A program made the translations under genes and the position numbers. A stretch of DNA of 64,000 nt from Paragonimus skrjabini miyazakii (taxonomy: Eukaryota; Platyhelminthes; Trematoda; Plagiorchiida; Troglotrematidae): NCBI GenBank assembly GCA_014338405.1, contig JTDE01000267.1:138557-202556 (forward strand). Direction: 5' to 3'. This document shows positions 61,899 to 64,000 of the stretch, in pieces. The notes below the pieces were generated by a model. It saw nothing but the letters and a program-made list of their open reading frames with translations, was not told the DNA's origin and did no database searches. The stretch's first letter is position 1, and every line of letters begins with the position of its first letter.

Positions 61899-63491
61899 CA
61901 GAAGGAAACCATTCCAGAAACCTTTAGGTTGATTGTGACGACCGTTCAATGCAGCACAAACTGCTGTAAATAGAAGCAAATTACTGCGCAATTTTTCTGC
62001 CGTACTTTTTTCTTTCCATCGTTTATACATTTTTCATCTTTTCAACACTTCAGCATAACAGATTCAATCCGAATAAACTCACGCCGCATGCAGTAAATCC
62101 CCCGATTGAGCACTCGCTTGCCAGGCTCTTATCGAATACTCTCTAACTTGTTATTCAACCTTTATCCGTGAAACAAATTCATTCTGTAGGGTGCACTTAT
62201 TTTGTCAAGTTTTATTTCATAACATCAGGACACAATTATATTACGGTCTGGGTGTGGTTTTCGATCTCAGTAAATAACATTTCGTTTGCCGCCTCGCTGA
62301 CTTATACTTCTACCATAATCTTGACTGGAAATTTTAGCCGACTGTTGTATTCGGAAATACAACACGCTTCCGGTTGTGTGAAGAAATTGAAGGCAATTTA
62401 GTCGAAATTGTCCAACTGTCAGACAGACCTTATTTGAATTTTCGATTCTCTGCAAACTTATCGAATACAAGCGCTTTCAGCGTAGCAAAAAAGCTGAAAC
62501 GAAAATACACTGTCAGTAGCTACATAAAGTTTACACTTTGTACTGTAGTTTCACCGTTATAATATTGAAGTAAATTGTACAAAGTAAAAAAGGAAGAGGC
62601 TCACCACTATACTTCATCCAAGTTATTAAATGGTCAACCCAAGGCTGTTTATGCGCTCATAAAATGGTTCATTACACTGTCAACTTTACTCTTATACTGA
62701 TGGTACGCTGAGTAACGACTGGATAACGGTTGAACCTGTCAAGACAATTCAGTCAGTATTTTGCCTCATGATTCAGACAAGTCAAATTTCGACTCCCATT
62801 ATTGTTCACGTTCAACAGCAATAATCGGAAGAACTGTCTACTGCAATGACTGACGTAAGAGCTGAATCGCACAATTATTAAGTTAATGTGGAACAGTATA
62901 TTAATAAAAGTGTTTTTGTATACTCGGTCACCAAATCGGCATTAAAGAAGTAGGTTTAGAATTCGCTAGGTTCTGGTTAAGTACGGAATCATTGAATATG
63001 TGAACACTTTGATGTAAACCTATAAACGTCCATGTATAGATCACGCTACATGATAGAATGAAGGTTGTAATGTGTCTGAGGATAAAGGATGTATCATCTT
63101 CAATCAGTGTATTAGCAAACTTCTTGCATGCATTCACAAGCTACCAAACAATAAAATTTGCATGAGCTGCAGGTGTGTTGGAGCAAAATCCTATGGGTCT
63201 GCTCAAGCACTTGAGAGTTTTCAGATCACTAGGGGAATCTAAAAGAGAACAAAATAGCCAATGAAAAATTGTTCTCGCTGTTGAATTTCGAAGTAAGGCA
63301 GCAAAGGTTTGAAAATGGCCACAAACAAACCAGATAAAGAGCATGCTAGCTAAGTTTTATAAAAATATTAATAATATGAAGAGACTAGTGAGTATTGTGA
63401 CAATATTAACTACCAACTACTTGAATGATAATATCAATGTAGTGGATGCACTGAACAGGTAAATACGCGTCTTGTACCATGAGATGATGTC
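61899..63491 (-). repeat. Right arm of the 1.59-kb inverted repeat
   Basis: Mirror of 60026-61618, ending at GAGATGATGTC, after which the two flanks differ completely. Confidence 0.95.
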
Positions 63492-64000
63492 TCCGACCGT
63501 TTTGACAGTTTTAGGACTGTGATCAATCATTCATGATGTTCGTTTTGATATCTTAAAAATCTGAGAGGTTAATTTAATGGTTTCGGTTATGTTAGAACCA
63601 TTCTTTTTGCTGAATGTTATGTTAACGGGATGTCTTTAATTGGGAGCGGTTTCTTTCGCAAAATATTCTTTTATACTCAGGCTGGGATCAGATCGTAATT
63701 TTTTGACAAGCAGTTATGTATATATCTGTGCTTCAGCGAGCCGTTCCCCTGTATCCATTTTCGTACGTTTGATGTAGTTTTGTTTTATTGCAGTACATAA
63801 GCGAGTTTTTCTCATGTTTGAACTGCCTGGTATTTTTGACAGTCACACAGCCAATAAGGCTAACTAACATTTTTACAATGGCTTCTGAAGGAACGACTTT
63901 GTCGCTGTGATAACGAGGTGCCTGGTGACCTTGTTCTTTCAACCTTTCTGGAATGACTGATTTTTTAATTATGTGAAATCAAATATCTACAAAATAGGAA
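63492..64000. other. No recognisable gene
   Basis: Unique AT-rich flank with a 69-codon minus-strand frame of no evident meaning. Confidence 0.4.

Noticed and set aside
60173..63344. Paired frames of 62-79 codons inside the palindrome arms
   Set aside because: They are duplicated only because the arms are inverted copies. None has a motif or a length beyond chance.
1..64000. CRISPR arrays, operons, bacterial promoters or terminators, and functional tRNA or rRNA genes
   Set aside because: None seen. Gene structure and repeat content are those of an animal genome.

Overview
This window is AT-rich animal nuclear DNA with no prokaryotic gene organisation. Coding matter is sparse: reading frames are short, several are bounded by GT/AG splice signals, and the best recognisable genes belong to decayed retroelements of at least five kinds (RTE-like and CR1/Jockey-like non-LTR elements, an R2-like element with a restriction-like endonuclease, Penelope-like elements with GIY-YIG endonuclease and hammerhead ribozymes, and a Ty3/Gypsy element). 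Together with a tRNA-like dispersed repeat this mix fits a parasitic flatworm best (diphyllobothriid tapeworm or trematode). That placement is inference; no taxonomic marker gene is present.

Layout. 1-7.2 kb: three copies of a tRNA-like repeat, an RTE-like 3' fragment and a CR1-like reverse transcriptase broken in two with a repeat copy between the pieces, all minus strand. 7.8-12.7 kb: candidate plus-strand exons with good splice sites (7864-8040, 10601-10803, 10911-10994, 12413-12629) and one arm of a dispersed repeat. 12.7-19.9 kb: essentially intronic or intergenic. 19.9-21 kb: two candidate minus-strand exons. 25.6-26.6 kb: a candidate start exon and an internal exon on the plus strand. 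31.35-31.73 kb: a short hairpin abutting a 350-nt assembly gap, followed by a tiny truncated Penelope insertion carrying a damaged hammerhead. 33.1-33.5 kb: the second, inverted copy of the dispersed repeat; 34.5 kb: a candidate last exon. 37-43 kb: little recognisable. 43.5-45.1 kb: Gypsy pol remnant. 50.5-51.1 kb: a 5'-truncated Penelope insertion with two intact hammerhead motifs in inverted orientation and a 12-bp target-site duplication. 51.3-53.75 kb: coding relics and a two-exon model for a secreted glycoprotein, minus strand. 54.1-54.96 kb: R2-like 3' end. 56.6-56.9 kb: a second, different Penelope endonuclease remnant. 60.0-63.5 kb: a nearly perfect 1.59-kb inverted repeat around a 280-bp spacer.

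There is no operon or pathway to reconstruct. The host exons could not be assigned to known families by eye, and their grouping into genes is tentative. The strongest novel-looking structures are the hammerhead-bearing Penelope insertions and the giant palindrome.
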